From: Gemmatimonadota bacterium
Lineage (GTDB): Bacteria; Gemmatimonadota; Gemmatimonadetes; Longimicrobiales; Gaopeijiaceae
Assembly: GCA_022826005.1 (NCBI GenBank)
Contig: JAJDVT010000086.1
Location: 29,768-93,767 of the forward strand
Reading direction: 5' to 3'
DNA length: 64,000 bases
Of this stretch, positions 33,098 to 42,273 are shown piece after piece; within the stretch, counting starts at the first letter, position 1, and the number at the start of each line of letters is the position of its first letter. A model generated the notes under the pieces. The model did not search any database and was not told where the DNA came from. It was given only the letters and a program-made list of their open reading frames with translations. The translations under genes and the position numbers were made by a program.

Positions 33098-34747
33098 TTA
33101 GCGCCTCCCGTAGGTGAATACGTTGACCTGTCTGAACCGGGCGGCCGGCGCGCCCACCGTGCGTCCGATCTGCTGGAAGGGATCGCCCTTGCCGGTCCCG
33201 CCGCCGTGATAGCCGAAGGTGCCGGCGCCCCCGATCATGTCCATGGAGCGCCAGAAGTCGGGGGTGCGGGCCAGGAAGTTGGGCTGGCTGATCGGATCGC
33301 CGAGCTTGCCGTCCCGGATTTCGTGGGCCATCCCGGATGCCGAGAACTGCAGGTTCAGCATCGGCGGATCGACGTAGCCGAAGCCGCCGCGGTGGATATA
33401 GATGCCGTCCTCCGTCTCGGCGATCATCTCGTCGATGGAGACGTCTTCCTCGCCGGGGTCCATGATCGCGATGCTCGGCGCCACGACCTGGACCAGCACC
33501 GATCCCTGCGAACCCGCCGCGCCGCGCGAGCCCAGGGGCATGTCGTTGCGCCGGTACCACCAATCGAGCTGCGGCGCGAACTCGCGGGTGGTGAAGTAGT
33601 CGACCACGACCCCCTCGCGGATGAGCGGGTAGTCCGCGGGAGCGACGCCCTCCACGTCCCATCTGTACATGCCGCCGGCGCGGGGTGCCGACCCGGTCGC
33701 ACGTACATTGAGCTTCGGGTTGTTGAAGGAGAACTGTCCCAGGACCTCCTCGGGCGGGCTGAGGTAGCTCGTGCCGCCGGCGTGCATCTCGTAGCCGAGG
33801 ACCCGGTCGAACTCCAGCGCCCGCACGATCGAGGCGTTGAAGGCCGACGACACCGCGGACGAATCGAGAACCACATCGTAGCGCCCCACGTCGGGCTCCC
33901 TCGCGTTCATCATCATGACGGCGTCCTCGACCGCCTGTTCCGCGTCCGCCGCGAAGGGGATCCCGTCGATCGCCTCCCACCCGTAGCCGCCCGTCCTGAA
34001 CGATTCCGGGCTGCTGGAGCCGAAATTCATGCGGTCTTCCGAGATCACCTGGGCGCCGTACTGGTTCCCGAAGCCATGGAAGCGCTGGGCGATGTAGGAT
34101 CCCTCGGTCGACGCGAAGACGACATCGGTCTTGCCGAACAGGAAGTCGGAGAAACCGGTGACTCCGGGGACACCCATCGCCTCGCCGGCGTTCATGACCG
34201 CTTCGTTCGCCGCGATCTGAAGTTCGAGCTGGTCCTGGATCGTGTAGTTCCAGGGGTCGAGGTCGATCGGGGTCTCCCACTGGCCGTCGGCGACTACGGG
34301 GGCCGGCGCGAGCTCCAGCGTGCGCTTCTCGCCCCACGGATTCAGCGACGACTGCCGCACCGCGACCTGCGCCACCCGGGCGGCCTCTTCCTCCGTGACG
34401 ATCGTCGACGACGCGAAGCCCCATGCCCCGTCCACGAGCACGCGGACCCCGAAGTTGAGCGATCCGGAGATCAGCTGCGTGAACACCTGGCGGTTCTGCA
34501 CGATGGTCCGGCGGCTCGCGCCGCTCGCGACGCGCACGTCCGCGTAGCGGGCTCCCGCGGCCCGGGCGGCGTCGAGCGCGGCCATCGCGATCGCGCGCAC
34601 ATCGGGGTCCTGCAGGAGCGGCCTGAAGGGCCGGTAGCGGCGCGCTGCCTCGTGCGGGTCGATCAGGAGCGTGGAATCGAAGCCGAAGAGCCCGGCTGCC
34701 GCGAAGGCCGAGCCCGTGCGAACGAAGTCCCGGCGGGACCAGGTCAT
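33098..34747 (-). CDS. Tat-exported TldD-like protein 1, zinc motif missing
   Basis: A 549-residue TldD homologue with a twin-arginine signal (SRRDFVRTGSAFAAAGLFGF) at the N-terminus, so probably exported folded. TldD features are present (ARYADVRVASG, GAWGFASSTIVTEEEA, SLNPWGEKRTLELAPAP, LEFDRVLGYEMHAGGTSY). The zinc motif HESIGH of family members is replaced by NASIVR (304-309), directly before the conserved E-x-D-R-x-L-G-Y-E. The C-terminal Cys-Gly-Lys-Gly element reads GTGKGDP. Loss of both His and the Glu should abolish metal-dependent catalysis. GGGAGG 8 nt upstream fixes the start. The TldE-like partner gene starts 1 bp after the stop. Confidence 0.86.
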   Translation of the reverse strand: MTWSRRDFVRTGSAFAAAGLFGFDSTLLIDPHEAARRYRPFRPLLQDPDVRAIAMAALDAARAAGARYADVRVASGASRRTIVQNRQVFTQLISGSLNFGVRVLVDGAWGFASSTIVTEEEAARVAQVAVRQSSLNPWGEKRTLELAPAPVVADGQWETPIDLDPWNYTIQDQLELQIAANEAVMNAGEAMGVPGVTGFSDFLFGKTDVVFASTEGSYIAQRFHGFGNQYGAQVISEDRMNFGSSSPESFRTGGYGWEAIDGIPFAADAEQAVEDAVMMMNAREPDVGRYDVVLDSSAVSSAFNASIVRALEFDRVLGYEMHAGGTSYLSPPEEVLGQFSFNNPKLNVRATGSAPRAGGMYRWDVEGVAPADYPLIREGVVVDYFTTREFAPQLDWWYRRNDMPLGSRGAAGSQGSVLVQVVAPSIAIMDPGEEDVSIDEMIAETEDGIYIHRGGFGYVDPPMLNLQFSASGMAHEIRDGKLGDPISQPNFLARTPDFWRSMDMIGGAGTFGYHGGGTGKGDPFQQIGRTVGAPAARFRQVNVFTYGRR

Positions 34748-34889
34748 GTCACAATCCTCCCGTGTGGGGTGCCTCTGAAGCCGTCCCACAGTATGTGATC
34801 ACCCAAGGCGCGGCAATACCGGCAACCGGGCGCCGCCGCAGCTTGCGCGGACCGGGTGGGAGCAGGAGGGCGTCGGTGCCTGTGAGCCA

Positions 34890-36539
34890 CTAACGCCTCG
34901 AGTAGGTGAAGACGTTGATCTCCCGGAACCTCGCCGCCGGTGCCCCCACGGTGCGTCCGATCTGCTGGAACGGATCGCCCTTGCCGGTTCCACCCCCGTT
35001 GTACGCGAAGGTGCCCGCGCCACCGATCATGTCCATCGAGCGCCAGAAGTCCGGGGTGCTGGCCAGGAACACCGGCCGGCTGACCGGCTCGCCGAGCCTG
35101 CCGTCACGGATCTCGTGGGCCATCCCGCTGCCGCTGAACTGCATGTTCAGCATCGGCGGGTCAACCGACGCGAAGCCGCCCCGGTGGATGTAGATCCCGT
35201 CCTCCGTCTCGGCGATCATCTCCTCGACCGAGACGTCCTCCTCGCCGGGGTCCATAATCGCGATGCTCGGCGCCACGACCTGGATGAGCACCGACCCCTG
35301 CGACCCGGCGGTGCCCCGCGACTCGACCGGCATCCCGTTGCGCCGGTACCACCACTCCAGCTGGGGCGCGAACTCGCGGGTCGTGAAGTAGTCTACCAGC
35401 ACGCCTTCCCGGATGAGCTGGTAGTCGGCGGGCGCCACCCCCTCCACGTCCCATCTGTACATGCCGCCGGCCCGCGGCGCCGACCCCGTCGCCCGCACGT
35501 TCAGCTTCGGGTTGTTGTAGGAGAACTGCCCCAGCGTCTCCTCCGGCGGGGCGAGGTAGCTGGTCCCGCCGGCGTGCATCTCGTAGCCGAGCACCCGGTC
35601 GAACTCGAGCGCGCGCACGATGGAAGCGTTGAAGGCCGCCGACACCGCGGACGAATCGAGGACCAGATCGTAGCGCCCCACGTCGGGATCCTTGGCGTTC
35701 ATCATCATGATGGCGTCGTCGACCGCCTGCTCGGCGTCCGCCGCGAAGGGGACTCCGTCGATCGCCTCCCACCCGTAACCGCCCGTCCTGAACGACTCCG
35801 GGCTGCTGGAGCCGAAGCGCATGCGGTCTTCCGAGATGGCGTCGGCAGCGTACGTGTTGCCGAAGCTGTGGAAGCGCTGCGCGATGTAGGAGCCTTCGCT
35901 CGATGCGAAGACCACATCGGCCTTGCCGAACTCGAACCACGAGTAGGCGCGGACGCCGCCGATCCCCTTCGTTTCGCCGACCCGCATGATCGCCTCGTTG
36001 GCTTCGAGCTGGAGCTCCAGCTGGTCCTGGATGGTGTAGTTCCACGGGTCGAGGTCGATCGGCGTCTCCCACTGGCCGTCGGGCACGACGGGGGCCGGGG
36101 CGAGCTCCAGGGTGCGCTTGTCCCCCCACGGGTTCAGCGACGACTGGCGCACCGCGAGCTGGGCCACCCGCGCGGCCTCCTCTTCCGTGACGATCGTCGA
36201 CGAGGCGAAGCCCCACGCCCCGCCCACGAGCACGCGCACCCCGAAGTTGAGCTGCCCCATGACCGCCTGCGTGGAGACCTGGCGGTCGAAGACGATGGTC
36301 CTCCGGGTGATTCCGCTGGCGATGCGAACGTCGGCGTAGCGGGCACCCGCGGCCTTCGCCGCATCGAGCGCGGCCATCGCGACTGCGCGCACATCCGGGT
36401 CCTGGAGGAGCGGCCGGAAGGGACGGTAGCGTCGGGCCGCTTCGTAGGGGTCCGCCAGCAACGCCGCATCGAAGCCGACGATGCCGGCCGCCGCGAAGGC
36501 CGAGCCCGTGCGCAGGAATTCCCGTCTTGACCAGGTCAT
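34890..36539 (-). CDS. Tat-exported TldD-like protein 2, zinc motif missing
   Basis: A 549-residue paralogue, nearly the same length and numbering as TldD-like protein 1, with Tat signal SRREFLRTGSAFAAAG. The zinc motif position (304-309) again reads NASIVR rather than HESIGH; the neighbouring LEFDRVLGYEMHAGG is kept, so loss of the metal site is shared, not random decay. AGGAGG 8 nt before the ATG. It stands alone between two TldD/TldE units: no TldE-like gene follows directly, and 142 bp separate it from TldD-like 1. A 34-bp operator-like motif lies 19 bp upstream of the start codon. Confidence 0.86.
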   Translation of the reverse strand: MTWSRREFLRTGSAFAAAGIVGFDAALLADPYEAARRYRPFRPLLQDPDVRAVAMAALDAAKAAGARYADVRIASGITRRTIVFDRQVSTQAVMGQLNFGVRVLVGGAWGFASSTIVTEEEAARVAQLAVRQSSLNPWGDKRTLELAPAPVVPDGQWETPIDLDPWNYTIQDQLELQLEANEAIMRVGETKGIGGVRAYSWFEFGKADVVFASSEGSYIAQRFHSFGNTYAADAISEDRMRFGSSSPESFRTGGYGWEAIDGVPFAADAEQAVDDAIMMMNAKDPDVGRYDLVLDSSAVSAAFNASIVRALEFDRVLGYEMHAGGTSYLAPPEETLGQFSYNNPKLNVRATGSAPRAGGMYRWDVEGVAPADYQLIREGVLVDYFTTREFAPQLEWWYRRNGMPVESRGTAGSQGSVLIQVVAPSIAIMDPGEEDVSVEEMIAETEDGIYIHRGGFASVDPPMLNMQFSGSGMAHEIRDGRLGEPVSRPVFLASTPDFWRSMDMIGGAGTFAYNGGGTGKGDPFQQIGRTVGAPAARFREINVFTYSRR

Positions 36540-36557
36540 ATCACGATCCTCCTGTCA

Positions 36558-36591
36558 TGTAGACATGACATCTTGTAAACTTTGCCTTACA
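36558..36591 (-). promoter_or_regulatory. 34-bp operator-like motif upstream of TldD-like 2
   Basis: On the minus strand this begins TGTAAGG and ends ATGTCATGTCTACA. It matches the site at 46959-46992 at 22 of 34 positions and resembles the copy in the MITE. It sits just before the AGGAGG of the TldD-like 2 gene, so a bound protein would block transcription or translation (inference). The rest of the gap 36592-36667 shows nothing else. Confidence 0.45.
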
Positions 36592-36667
36592 GTCGGAATC
36601 GACGCCGGGGCGGTTCGGCACGCGTGCCTCTGCCGGCCCGGGAAAGCGGAACCCGTTGGCTGCACGC

Positions 36668-38032
36668 CTACACCGCATCCGCGATCGCCGTGAAGTTGAA
36701 GTCGCGCGAACGGACCGGCGGAATCATGAAGCCGCCGGTCGCCGCCAGCACCGGCTCGCCGACCGCCTCCAGGTTGTTCAGGAAGTACATGTGCGAGTCC
36801 ACGTAGCGCATGTTCTTGATCGGACGGGTGATCCTGCCGCGCTCGACCAGCCAGGTGCCGTCGCGGGTGACGCCGGTGAAGACCAGCCGCCGGAAGTCGG
36901 CGAACCCGGTGGTCAGGCGGGTGACATAGATGCCCCGCTCGCACGTCTCGATCATCTCTTGGAGCGTCAGCAGCTCCGTGCCCTCCTGCGGCTGGATCCG
37001 TACCGAGACCGGGTTGGCCAGGGGGTATTCCAGGCCGCGCTCGATCGCGGTCGCGTCGCCGAAGCTCAGGTTGCGGAGAATCCCGTCCTGCACCCAGTAG
37101 GTGCGGTCGAAGGGGACGCCCGCGCCATCGAAGGGGCAGAAGGGCGCGTCCGGATCCATCGGGTCGGAGACGAAGGACAGCCGCTCGTCGAAGACCTGCT
37201 TGCCGACCTTGGTGCCCCCGTTGGGGTCGGCGAAGACGCTGAAGCCGCGTTGCGCGCTCGGCAGGTCCATGTGGTACTGCATCATCAACTGGATCATGGG
37301 GGCGTAGGCGTCGGGCTCGAGGATCACCGTGTAGCGAGCCGGCTCGACCGCCGAAGGATTGCGGGAGCGCTCCGCCTTGTCGGTGGCCCTGTCCGCCACC
37401 GCCACCGTGTCCATTTCGCCGAAGTCGTAGATCGCCTTGCCGGCCCAGCCGGACCCCGTGTTGTCGTCGGTACGGGCTGCAAGCTGCATGGTGCCGGTGG
37501 TGCTGCGGCAGTAGGCCACGAGTCCCGCCGAGTTGGCCACCAGCATCGAGTTGATGCTCAGGTCGAGGGTGCCCGCGGCGACGTACCCGTCCGCCCGCCC
37601 GATCGCGGAGACCGCCTTCGTGATCCGGTCGGGGATGTCCACCTCCCGGGTCGCCTCCGACCACAGCCCCGGTGGAATCGGATAGTCGCGCGGCTGGATC
37701 AGGCGCCCCATCTCCTGTCGGCCGCCCGGCCCCTCCCGCGCGGAGTCCTCGGCCCACTTCACGGCCTGCATGAGGCCCTCGTCGTCGAAGCGCTGAGTCG
37801 TCCCCTGCGCGATCCTGCCGTCGAGCCGCGTGGTTACGGCGACCCCGCCCAGCGACGCGTCGCGCTGCGTCGTGATCCGGTTGCGGGCGATGCGCGTGTT
37901 CTGCGAATTGGCGAGCGAGACGTTCACGATCGTCTCGGCACCCGGGTCCGCGAACGAGAGCGTCTTCCTCGCGATCGCCTCGGCCTCCTCCTTCGTAAGG
38001 ATGTCGCCGGTAGCCCCTGGATTCCTGCTCAT
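36668..38032 (-). CDS. TldE/PmbA-like protein 2
   Basis: A 454-residue paralogue of TldE-like 1: same ILTKEEAEAIARKTLSFA start, GWAGKAIYDFGEMD, FDRTYWVQDGILRNL and MRYVDSHMYFLNN blocks. No signal peptide, no zinc motif, as expected of TldE. The ATG at 38032 shares one base with the TGA of TldD-like 3 and has GGAGG 5 nt upstream; a second ATG one codon earlier is too close to the ribosome binding site. It forms a unit with TldD-like 3, repeating the TldD-TldE order seen at 31739-34747, which points to duplication of the pair. Confidence 0.86.
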   Translation of the reverse strand: MSRNPGATGDILTKEEAEAIARKTLSFADPGAETIVNVSLANSQNTRIARNRITTQRDASLGGVAVTTRLDGRIAQGTTQRFDDEGLMQAVKWAEDSAREGPGGRQEMGRLIQPRDYPIPPGLWSEATREVDIPDRITKAVSAIGRADGYVAAGTLDLSINSMLVANSAGLVAYCRSTTGTMQLAARTDDNTGSGWAGKAIYDFGEMDTVAVADRATDKAERSRNPSAVEPARYTVILEPDAYAPMIQLMMQYHMDLPSAQRGFSVFADPNGGTKVGKQVFDERLSFVSDPMDPDAPFCPFDGAGVPFDRTYWVQDGILRNLSFGDATAIERGLEYPLANPVSVRIQPQEGTELLTLQEMIETCERGIYVTRLTTGFADFRRLVFTGVTRDGTWLVERGRITRPIKNMRYVDSHMYFLNNLEAVGEPVLAATGGFMIPPVRSRDFNFTAIADAV

Positions 38033-39678
38033 CATCGCCTCCCGTACGTGAACACGTTGAGGTTCCTGAACCGCGCCGCGGGTGCCCCGACCGTGCGCCC
38101 GATCAGCTGGAGGGGATCGCCCTTCTGGGTTCCGCCTCCATGGTAGCCGAAGGTGTCCGGGCCCCCGATCATGTCCATGGACCGCCAGAAGTCGAGCGTG
38201 TTGGCCAGGTACTGCGGCCGGCTCAGGAGGTCGCCGAGCTTTCCGTCCCGGATCTCGTACATCAGGCCGCCCCCTCCGCCCTGCATGTTCAGCATGGGGG
38301 GATCCACGGATGCGAAACCGGCGTCCCGGAAATAGATGCCGTCCTCGGTCGCCGCAATCATGTCCTCCTCGGACACCGCCTCTTCGCCCGGATCCATGAC
38401 CGCGATGCTCGGCGCCACGACCTGGGTCAGCGTCGAGCTCGCCGACCCGGCCGTGCCCCGGGACCCGGTCGGCATGCCGTTGCGCCTGTACCACCAATCG
38501 AGCTGCGGCGCAAACTCGCGCGAAGTGAAGTAGTCGACGAGGACGCCCTCGCGAACGAGCTGGTAGTCCTGGGGCGCGACGCCCTCCGCGTCCCACTTGT
38601 ACATCCCGGCGGCCCGGGGCACCGACCCCGTCGCACGCACATTCAGCATCGGGTTGCCGAAGGAGAACTGGCCGAGCGCCTCCTCCGGCGGCCCGAGGTA
38701 GCTGGTCCCGCCGCCGTGCATCTCGTAGCCTAGCACCCGGTCGTACTCCAGCGCCCGCACGATCGTGCTGTTGAGTATGGACGACACCGCGCCGGAACCG
38801 AGCACTACGTCGTAGCGCCCCACGTCGGGCTCCCTCGCGCCCAGCATCATGTAGGCTTCCTCGACCGCCTGCTCCACGTCGTCCGCCCACGGAATCCCGT
38901 CGACCGCCTCCCAGCCGTACCCCCCGGTCCTGAACGACTCCGGGCTGCTCGAACCGAAATTGCGGCGGTCGCGCGAGATCACCTGGGCGACGTAGTTCCC
39001 CCCGAAGTTGTGAAAACGCTGTTGGGTGTACGACCCCTCGCTGGAGGCGAAGACGACATCGTTCATGGAGAAGTTGAAGGTGGAGAAGACCTGGAGCTCG
39101 GGCCTGCCGGCTTCGGCGATCTTCATCACCAGTTCGTTGGCCTCGAGCTGCAGCTCCAGCTGGTCCTGGATCCTGTAGTTCCAGGGGTCAAGGTCGATCG
39201 GCGTCTCCCATTCGCCGTCGGCGACCACAGGGGCAGGGGCCAGCTCGATGGTCTCGGTGTAGCCCCATGGATTCAGCGACGCCTGACGCGCCGCGAGCCG
39301 TGCGATCCGCGCCGCCTCCTCCTCGGTGAAGATCGTCGACGAAGCGAATCCCCACGCGCCCCCGACGAGGACGCGGACGCCGAAGTTGAGCGACCCCGAG
39401 ATCCTGCGCAGCCCGATCCGGCGGCCCGACACGCTCGTCACCCGGCCGATCCCGCTCGTGATCCGCACGTCGGCGTAGCTCGTGCCCACGTCCCGGGCCG
39501 CCTGTAGCGCCGTCATGGCGAGCGCGCGCACATCGGGGTCCTGGAGGAGGGGGCGGAAGGGGCGGTATGCGCGGGCGGCCTCGTACGCATCCGTGAGGAT
39601 ACGGCCATCGAAACCGATCAGGCCTGCCGCGGCCAGCGCCGAGCCCGAGCGGACGAAGTCCCGGCGTGTCCATGTCAT
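38032..39678 (-). CDS. Tat-exported TldD-like protein 3, zinc motif missing
   Basis: A 548-residue TldD homologue with the twin-arginine signal TRRDFVRSGSALAAAG. It is the most divergent of the three, but shares YADVRITSG, GAWGFASSTIFTEEEA and LEYDRVLGYEMHGGG. The zinc motif position (303-308) reads NSTIVR. CGGAGG lies 8 nt before the ATG at 39678, and a frame extension upstream has no signal. First gene of the long minus-strand series that runs to the MoxR operon. The stop overlaps the start of TldE-like 2, so the pair should be made together. Confidence 0.86.
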   Translation of the reverse strand: MTWTRRDFVRSGSALAAAGLIGFDGRILTDAYEAARAYRPFRPLLQDPDVRALAMTALQAARDVGTSYADVRITSGIGRVTSVSGRRIGLRRISGSLNFGVRVLVGGAWGFASSTIFTEEEAARIARLAARQASLNPWGYTETIELAPAPVVADGEWETPIDLDPWNYRIQDQLELQLEANELVMKIAEAGRPELQVFSTFNFSMNDVVFASSEGSYTQQRFHNFGGNYVAQVISRDRRNFGSSSPESFRTGGYGWEAVDGIPWADDVEQAVEEAYMMLGAREPDVGRYDVVLGSGAVSSILNSTIVRALEYDRVLGYEMHGGGTSYLGPPEEALGQFSFGNPMLNVRATGSVPRAAGMYKWDAEGVAPQDYQLVREGVLVDYFTSREFAPQLDWWYRRNGMPTGSRGTAGSASSTLTQVVAPSIAVMDPGEEAVSEEDMIAATEDGIYFRDAGFASVDPPMLNMQGGGGGLMYEIRDGKLGDLLSRPQYLANTLDFWRSMDMIGGPDTFGYHGGGTQKGDPLQLIGRTVGAPAARFRNLNVFTYGRR

Positions 39679-39784
39679 GCTGCGAGCCTCCGGGTGTGGG
39701 TGCCGATTGGATTGCCGATGCACAGTAGCGGCGGCCCGGCGGGCTAGCAAACGCGGGTGGCTACCGTCCGGGTCTATCGTCTGT

Positions 39785-40453
39785 TCACCCCTCGTCCGGC
39801 GAGGTGCGGGGCATCGGCGCGATCTGCGGCGGGGCGACTTGCTCCGGACCCACCTGCCCCGGCCCCGACTGCGCCTGCGCCGCTTGTCCGTCCTCCTCTT
39901 CCCGCGGTCCGAACTGGATCAGCAGGCCTCCCAGCACCGAAGTCACGAACCAGGCCATGAACGCGACCAGGAGGACTTCATGGGAGTAGAACATCTCCGA
40001 GGCGAGGCTGCCCACGGCGGTCCCCAGCCACAGCACGAAGTTCTGGAGCTGAAAGTCGAGCTGTTTGCCGAGCTTCATCCCCTGCACGGCCCGGAGCACG
40101 AGGTAGACGAGGGCACCTCCGATGGCGAGGGGGCGCGCGGGTTCGCCCATGGCGTTCAGAAACCCGAGGGCTACACCGACTGCGCCCCCGGTCACGATCC
40201 ACATCTGCGAGGGCAACGGGGAGCGGCCGGAGGGGACTTCGGCTGGCGGCGCCTCTTCGGGAGGCGCGATGTCCGAGTCCGCCAGCACCTCCTGGATCGC
40301 CGTGCTCGTGGCGGTGGGATCGATGCCCGCCTCCGTGGCGATGCGGTGGAGTTCGTCGACGGTAAGGGTGTCGCCGCGGGCGTCGATTTCAGCCGCGCGC
40401 TGCAGAATGAGCGAAACCTGTGAGGAAGAGAGTGTCACCGGCGGGTTGGCCAT
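39785..40453 (-). CDS. Membrane protein with N-terminal helical regulatory-like domain (paralogue 3)
   Basis: Third member of the family at 21914 and 23697, 222 residues. It has SSSQVSLILQRAAEIDARGD, TVDELHRIATEAGIDPTATS and the membrane part around KQLDFQLQNFVLWLGTAVG, then a Gln/Pro-rich C-terminal tail of about 35 residues that the others lack. ATG 40453 is preferred by alignment with the paralogues; GGGAG lies about 11 nt upstream. It follows the TldD-like genes on the same strand but with a 106-bp gap upstream of them, so it is probably a separate unit. Confidence 0.75.
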   Translation of the reverse strand: MANPPVTLSSSQVSLILQRAAEIDARGDTLTVDELHRIATEAGIDPTATSTAIQEVLADSDIAPPEEAPPAEVPSGRSPLPSQMWIVTGGAVGVALGFLNAMGEPARPLAIGGALVYLVLRAVQGMKLGKQLDFQLQNFVLWLGTAVGSLASEMFYSHEVLLVAFMAWFVTSVLGGLLIQFGPREEEDGQAAQAQSGPGQVGPEQVAPPQIAPMPRTSPDEG

Positions 40454-40627
40454 AGGCGTCAAGTCTCCCGGAGGGCCTGGCATACGTCAGCGCAGAATAT
40501 TCACCTGGCACGCACTGATTGCGCAACCGACAGGAACGCGGCAGCAGTGCGTCCGGTTTCAATCGTAGCGGGGTTCGATGATTAAGACACCAATGGACCC
40601 CGGCGTGTTGCATACGGGGGTGGGATT

Positions 40628-41497
40628 CTAGGGTGCGTCGGGAGCGGCGGTCGCGGGTTCGTCGCGGCTCACGACCCGGGTCGCGGGACCCACGATCAGC
40701 GGATCGGGCCCCGTGACCACGGCCTCGTCCCTGTCCGGGTAGGCGAGCCTGGAGAGGAAGAACTGCAGGGCCGCAATCCGCGCCCGCTTCTTGTCGTCCG
40801 ACTTGATGACGGTCCAGGGGGCGTCCGCCGTGTCGGTGTAGAAGAACATCGCTTCCTTGGCGTGTGTGTATTCCGACCACTTGTCGAGCGAGGCGATGTC
40901 GATGGGCGACACCTTCCACTGCTTCAGCGGGTCGGTCTTGCGGCTGTCGAAGCGGTGTTTCTGTTGCTCCTGGGAGACGGAGAACCAGAACTTGAAGAGG
41001 AGGATGCCGCTGTTGACGAGCATGCGCTCCAGTTCGGGGCACTGGCGGAGGAACTCGAGATACTCCTGTCCGGTGCAGAAGCCCATCACGCGCTCCACAC
41101 CGGCCCGGTTGTACCAGGAGCGGTCGAAGAAGACCATCTCGCCGGCGGTGGGCAGGTGGCGGACGTAGCGCTGGAAGTACCACTGGCCGCGCTCCACGTC
41201 GCTGGGCTTGTCCAGGGCGACGACGCGTGCCCCCCGGGGGTTGAGGTGCTCCATGAATCGCTTGATGGTGCCGCCCTTGCCGGCGGCGTCACGCCCCTCG
41301 AAGAGGATGACGATCCGGACTCCGGAGTCCTTCACCCAGCGCTGTACCTTGAGCAGTTCGACCTGCAGCCGGGCCTTTTCCCGCTCATATTCCTTGCGCT
41401 TCATCTTCGTCTGGTACGGATAGACGCCCTCCTGGAAGACACGTCTGATGACGTCGCTTCGCGGCGCGCGCTCCGTGCGATTCGGATCGTCGCTCAT
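40628..41497 (-). CDS. ppk2: Polyphosphate kinase 2 (PPK2 family)
   Basis: Phosphorylates nucleotides with polyphosphate (usually GDP or ADP), cytoplasmic. It has 289 residues, typical of single-domain PPK2. Walker A GRDAAGKG (68-75), Walker B FFDRSWYNRAGVERVMGF (from about 123), and the lid region RKTDPLKQWKVSPID are intact. GGGAGG 5 nt before the ATG. The SixA-like gene lies 49 bp upstream on the same strand, so the two are probably co-transcribed, linking phosphohistidine and polyphosphate metabolism. The 174-bp gap after it (40454-40627) shows no clear feature. Confidence 0.94.
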   Translation of the reverse strand: MSDDPNRTERAPRSDVIRRVFQEGVYPYQTKMKRKEYEREKARLQVELLKVQRWVKDSGVRIVILFEGRDAAGKGGTIKRFMEHLNPRGARVVALDKPSDVERGQWYFQRYVRHLPTAGEMVFFDRSWYNRAGVERVMGFCTGQEYLEFLRQCPELERMLVNSGILLFKFWFSVSQEQQKHRFDSRKTDPLKQWKVSPIDIASLDKWSEYTHAKEAMFFYTDTADAPWTVIKSDDKKRARIAALQFFLSRLAYPDRDEAVVTGPDPLIVGPATRVVSRDEPATAAPDAP

Positions 41498-41546
41498 TGC
41501 GGCCTCCCATGACCGGTCACCGGGATTCGTCGCACCTTGCGCCCGG

Positions 41547-42074
41547 TCATCGCCCCTCCCTGCGTTCGAGTCGGCGCGGGAGGATCAGGTGGAGCAGTTC
41601 GCCGCCCTCTTCCGCCCTCGTCCAGTCGTCGGAGGACAGTTCGATGACCGCAACTGCGCCGGTGGGGAACCTGGTCCGGAGGCGGTCCATCTCGCTCTCG
41701 TCACCGCTGCGCGAGAGATACGCCGCCAGGGCGTGCGTCGAGGGGTTGTGCCCCAGCACCATGATGGTCTCCGCCTTGCGCGGAGTGGCCGCGATCGTGG
41801 CGAGCACGATCCGCGGCGATGCCAGATACAGGTCGCGGAGGAACTCCACGCGGGGATGCCCGTCGAACACCGGTTCCATCAGGCGCCACGTCTCGCGCGT
41901 CCTGGCGGCGGTACTGGAGTAGACGACATCCGGGACACAATCGAGAGCGGCGAGCTCCGCGCCGACCAGCGGAGCGGCTCGGCGGCCACGGCCCTTGAGG
42001 GGCCGGTCGTGGTCGCTGAGCGTCAGGTCGCCCCAACTCGACTTGGCGTGTCTCGCCAGCATCAGCCGCCGCAT
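41547..42074 (-). CDS. sixA: SixA-like phosphohistidine phosphatase
   Basis: Histidine phosphatase superfamily protein of 175 residues. The catalytic RH motif is LMLARHAKSSW (His9), followed by DHDRPLKGRGRRAAP, the SSTAARTRETW block with the second arginine, and VLGHNPST carrying the second catalytic His. This layout fits SixA, which removes phosphate from phosphohistidine of histidine-containing phosphotransfer proteins. GAGGGA 7 nt before ATG 42074; a longer frame upstream has no support. It lies just upstream of ppk2 on the same strand. Confidence 0.9.
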   Translation of the reverse strand: MRRLMLARHAKSSWGDLTLSDHDRPLKGRGRRAAPLVGAELAALDCVPDVVYSSTAARTRETWRLMEPVFDGHPRVEFLRDLYLASPRIVLATIAATPRKAETIMVLGHNPSTHALAAYLSRSGDESEMDRLRTRFPTGAVAVIELSSDDWTRAEEGGELLHLILPRRLERREGR

Positions 42075-42206
42075 GCGTGTGTCCCTCGGTTCAGCGTTCT
42101 CGTGTTCCGGCCGCGTTGGCGGCTCCGTAGGTGTCCGCCGCGAGCCGGGGCAGGCGCGAGTCGCGTCCGCAATGTTACACGGCCGAGCCGCGGAATGCAC
42201 CCCTGG

Positions 42207-42273
42207 CAGCCGGTGGAACAAGTCCCCGCTGCACTCGGACGGCGATGCATCCGGGCCGGACCGCGGTGCTCAC
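42207..42273 (-). repeat. Degraded copy of the MITE end (copy 3) in the 350-bp gap 42075-42424
   Basis: CAGCCGGTGGA at 42207 and the following 60 bases align with the complement of the right end of the element at 11416-11668, up to the shared GGCG-ATGCATCC and GGTGCTCAC blocks, with scattered changes and small indels. The left end is not visible. The rest of this 350-bp gap between divergent sixA and the hydrolase gene must hold their promoters; I see only the AGGAG at about 42413 before the hydrolase start. Confidence 0.5.

Noticed and set aside
31601..34798. Open frame of more than 1000 codons on the plus strand, antisense to TldD/TldE-like genes
   Set aside because: It is the mirror of a GC-rich gene: the product is His/Arg/Val/Gly-rich low-complexity sequence without domains, and the minus-strand frame has clear families, Tat signals and ribosome binding sites.
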